In this document: one piece after another, positions 32,728-34,140 of the stretch | Layout: each line of letters opens with the position of its first letter | Numbering within the stretch: position 1 is the first letter of the stretch | From: Deltaproteobacteria bacterium | GTDB lineage: Bacteria; Desulfobacterota; Desulfobaccia; Desulfobaccales; Desulfobaccaceae | Assembly (NCBI GenBank): GCA_016874895.1 | Contig: VGSX01000003.1 | Location: 1 to 34,140 of the forward strand | Direction of reading: 5' to 3' | DNA length: 34,140 bases | The notes under the pieces: model-generated | Database searches by the model: none | What the model was told of the DNA's origin: nothing | What the model saw: the letters and a program-made list of their open reading frames with translations, nothing else | Program-made: the position numbers and the translations under genes

Positions 32728-33885
32728 ATGAAGGCTTCCTTGCTACGGATGTCAATCGTCTGGTTGGTGGTAGTTTTGAGCGCCGTATTATTGGCTTCAG
32801 GGTGCACCACTGTGAAAAAATGGACCGGGCTGACCACCCCGGATGACGAAGAGGTGGCCCGGGAGGCCAAAGAAGCCATGCACCCGCAGGTAGGCGAAAC
32901 CGTGGTAATCGACGGGAAGACCTACGTGCGCAGCCGCAACCCCTATTATTTAACCTACCCGGAAGAACCGGAATACATCTATGCGGAACCGGGCAAGGAG
33001 TTCACCGGGCTGGGCGGCACCATGGCCAAATTACGGGAAAAGTATTTCGGCCGGGAGGAAAAAGCTGCGGCCGGCGTGCCCCCGGAAAAGGTCCAGGAAC
33101 TGGTGCGCCAGGAGGTGGAGCGCATCCTGCGGGAGCAGGGCCGGGGCGGGGAACTCTATCTGTCCCAGGTTAAAAGCACCAGTCCGTACAGCGGCCGGGC
33201 CTTGGCGGTGATCCCGGCTTTGCAGGAGACGCCCCGGGGCTATGACGGCCTGAACCTGAGCCTGGCCAACGGCTTGCGGGCGGAATTGCAGCGGCAGAAA
33301 GATTTGGTAGTCATCCCCGAAGCCGCCAGCAAAGAGGCCCTGCTAAAACTCACCGGCCGGAAGTTCACCAGCCGGCAGAATATCCAGGCCCTAGGAGACG
33401 CTCTCGGGGTGCAGGGCATCATCGTGACCCAGGTCATCCCGCCGGGTCAGAAGGACAGTTTCGGCTACCTGGTGATGGAGGTGTACGAAACCTTTAACGG
33501 CGCCCAGGTAAAAACCGTCCTGGAACCCTTCGACAGCGCCGCCCTGAGAACCGATGCGGCCCAGACCGCGATCCGAAAGAATGCCACCCTGTTGGCCAAC
33601 GAAGTGCGCGGCCTGGATTGGTTCGGCCGCATCGAATTCCTGAAAGGGGAGAAGGTTTTTTTAAACGTGGGCAACAACACCGGCCTCAAGCCGGGAAAAC
33701 TCCTGCAGGTGGTAGAGCCCGGCAAGGAAGTCATCAATCCCAATAACCAGGCGATTCTGGGTTACACGGCCGACGTGCCCCGGGGCGAACTGCGGGTCAC
33801 CGATGTTTTGGGCACGAATGCCGCCGCCGCAGTGGTGGTGAGCGGCGGGCCGTTCCAGCCCAACGAGAAGATCAAGGCCCGGTAG
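32728..33885 (+). CDS. Modular lipoprotein with CsgG/LpoB-like and FlgT-C-like regions
   Basis: A 385-residue protein with a lipoprotein signal peptide ending in the lipobox LLASGC (Cys26). Residues 45-140 hold PQVGETVVIDGKTYVRSRNP, a Tyr-rich stretch and a helical region. Residues 150-285 (RALAVIPAL, LSLANGLRAELQRQKDLVVIPE, ALGVQGIIVTQVIPPG) resemble the ABD fold of CsgG, LpoB and FlgT. Residues 300-385 (VFLNVGNNTGLKPGKLLQVV then GELRVTDVLG) look like the FlgT C-terminal SH3-like domain. It is probably a periplasm-facing envelope assembly protein; no flagellar genes adjoin. The ribosome-binding site GAGGA lies 7 or 8 bases upstream. Confidence 0.75.
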   Translation: MKASLLRMSIVWLVVVLSAVLLASGCTTVKKWTGLTTPDDEEVAREAKEAMHPQVGETVVIDGKTYVRSRNPYYLTYPEEPEYIYAEPGKEFTGLGGTMAKLREKYFGREEKAAAGVPPEKVQELVRQEVERILREQGRGGELYLSQVKSTSPYSGRALAVIPALQETPRGYDGLNLSLANGLRAELQRQKDLVVIPEAASKEALLKLTGRKFTSRQNIQALGDALGVQGIIVTQVIPPGQKDSFGYLVMEVYETFNGAQVKTVLEPFDSAALRTDAAQTAIRKNATLLANEVRGLDWFGRIEFLKGEKVFLNVGNNTGLKPGKLLQVVEPGKEVINPNNQAILGYTADVPRGELRVTDVLGTNAAAAVVVSGGPFQPNEKIKAR

Positions 33886-33942
33886 GGGCGGTTTTCAGTT
33901 CCTGGTTTCCGGTTTTCGGTTGCCAGCTTAATAAAATCCGGT

Positions 33943-33970
33943 AGCGCCGATCTCCCGATCGGCGCTTTTG
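33943..33970 (+). terminator. Rho-independent terminator after the lipoprotein gene
   Basis: A perfect 10-bp stem (33943-33952 with 33957-33966), TCCC loop, followed by TTTTG. It lies 58 bases beyond the stop. Confidence 0.75.
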
Positions 33971-33997
33971 GGCCGGGCACGGAGGCCCGCCCCACCC
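33970..33997 (-). repeat. GC-rich dispersed hairpin repeat, copy 4 (inverted)
   Basis: The reverse complement reads GGGTGGGGCGGGCCTCCGTG followed by CCCGGCCC, nearly identical to the copy at 19036. It directly follows the terminator. Confidence 0.58.
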
Positions 33998-34013
33998 ATA
34001 ACAAAATTACCTT

Positions 34014-34140
34014 CTAGTGTAGTGTCTCGCAATTAGCTTTGATAACATTTTTGGCATAAAGCGGTGCCAGTTTATCCAGGATATTATCAGCGGTTTTGGT
34101 CCAGACAAAGGGTTTCGGATTTTCGTTTACGGTTTCTATA
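34014..34140 (-). pseudogene. IS630-type transposase, C-terminal end (continues beyond the window)
   Basis: On the minus strand the last 41 codons read IETVNENPKPFVWTKTADNI then LDKLAPLYAKNV, with the stop at 34016-34014. The NxNPKPFvWtktad.Il motif is the usual C-terminal end of IS630/Tc1-like transposases. The 5' part lies outside the window, so whether the gene is intact cannot be judged. Confidence 0.75.

Noticed and set aside
1..34140. CRISPR arrays, tRNA or rRNA genes
   Set aside because: No regularly spaced direct repeats and no tRNA T-arm or rRNA signature sequences were seen on either strand.

Overview
The window is GC-rich and carries mostly short intergenic gaps. It looks like a deltaproteobacterial (Desulfobacterota) sulfate or sulfite reducer, perhaps of the Desulfobacca / Syntrophobacterales type. 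The best lineage clue is a true DsrC with both redox cysteines (Cys93 and Cys104). Supporting clues are a GlcD/GlcF-type hydroxyacid dehydrogenase, a B12-binding radical SAM protein and an outer-membrane porin. The lineage is an inference; no rRNA or tRNA gene was seen.

Layout. At 1-5.2 kb lie a small copper chaperone and a CopA P-type ATPase, then an FAD/Fe-S 2-hydroxyacid dehydrogenase pair joined by an ATGA overlap. dsrC is alone at 5.4 kb. At 6-8 kb are a B12/radical SAM protein and a convergent FlgM-like protein. At 8.8-13.8 kb is an apparent operon: a large PEP-synthase-like protein that ends in a lectin-like domain instead of the usual PEP-binding barrel, a low-molecular-weight phosphatase-like protein, and a patatin-like lipoprotein.

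The core of the window (14.0-24.3 kb) is a polyhydroxyalkanoate (PHA) region. On the minus strand are an SDR reductase, a short PhaE-like subunit, a divergent PhaC with a long Pro/Glu/Ala tail, and two tandem phasin-like proteins. phaR is divergent on the plus strand. Then, again on the minus strand, come a GntP-type permease, a patatin-like hydrolase, and an acetoacetyl-CoA thiolase between two paralogous GNAT acetyltransferases. Together these could supply synthesis (thiolase, reductase, synthase), granule coating (phasins), regulation (PhaR), and mobilisation or export (patatin, permease). The phasin and patatin promoters are both near-consensus sigma-70 sites. Both carry the same motif, TGCNNTGCAAAATAT on the plus strand, 9-10 bases upstream of -35, and a related TTTGC-N5-GCAAA palindrome lies just ahead of phaR. 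I read this as a probable PhaR regulon, which is not demonstrated.

At 24.7-28.3 kb are pabA and pabB (p-aminobenzoate branch; PabB has the diagnostic PIKGT motif) behind a terminator-like leader hairpin, a hypothetical protein and a PfkB-family kinase. At 28.5-30.9 kb is an accessory patch: a decayed IS1634-type transposase, copies of a small TIR element, a MazF-type toxin-antitoxin pair and an HsdM stub. At 30.9-34.1 kb are a porin, a modular lipoprotein, and the 3' end of an IS630-type transposase running off the window.

Two dispersed families stand out. One is a 133-147 bp element with about 20-bp terminal inverted repeats; one copy has perfect 8-bp flanking direct repeats and another carries a 119-bp internal insertion. 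The other is a GC-rich hairpin family (GGGGCGGGCCTCCGTGCCCGCC type). Both sit only in intergenic DNA.
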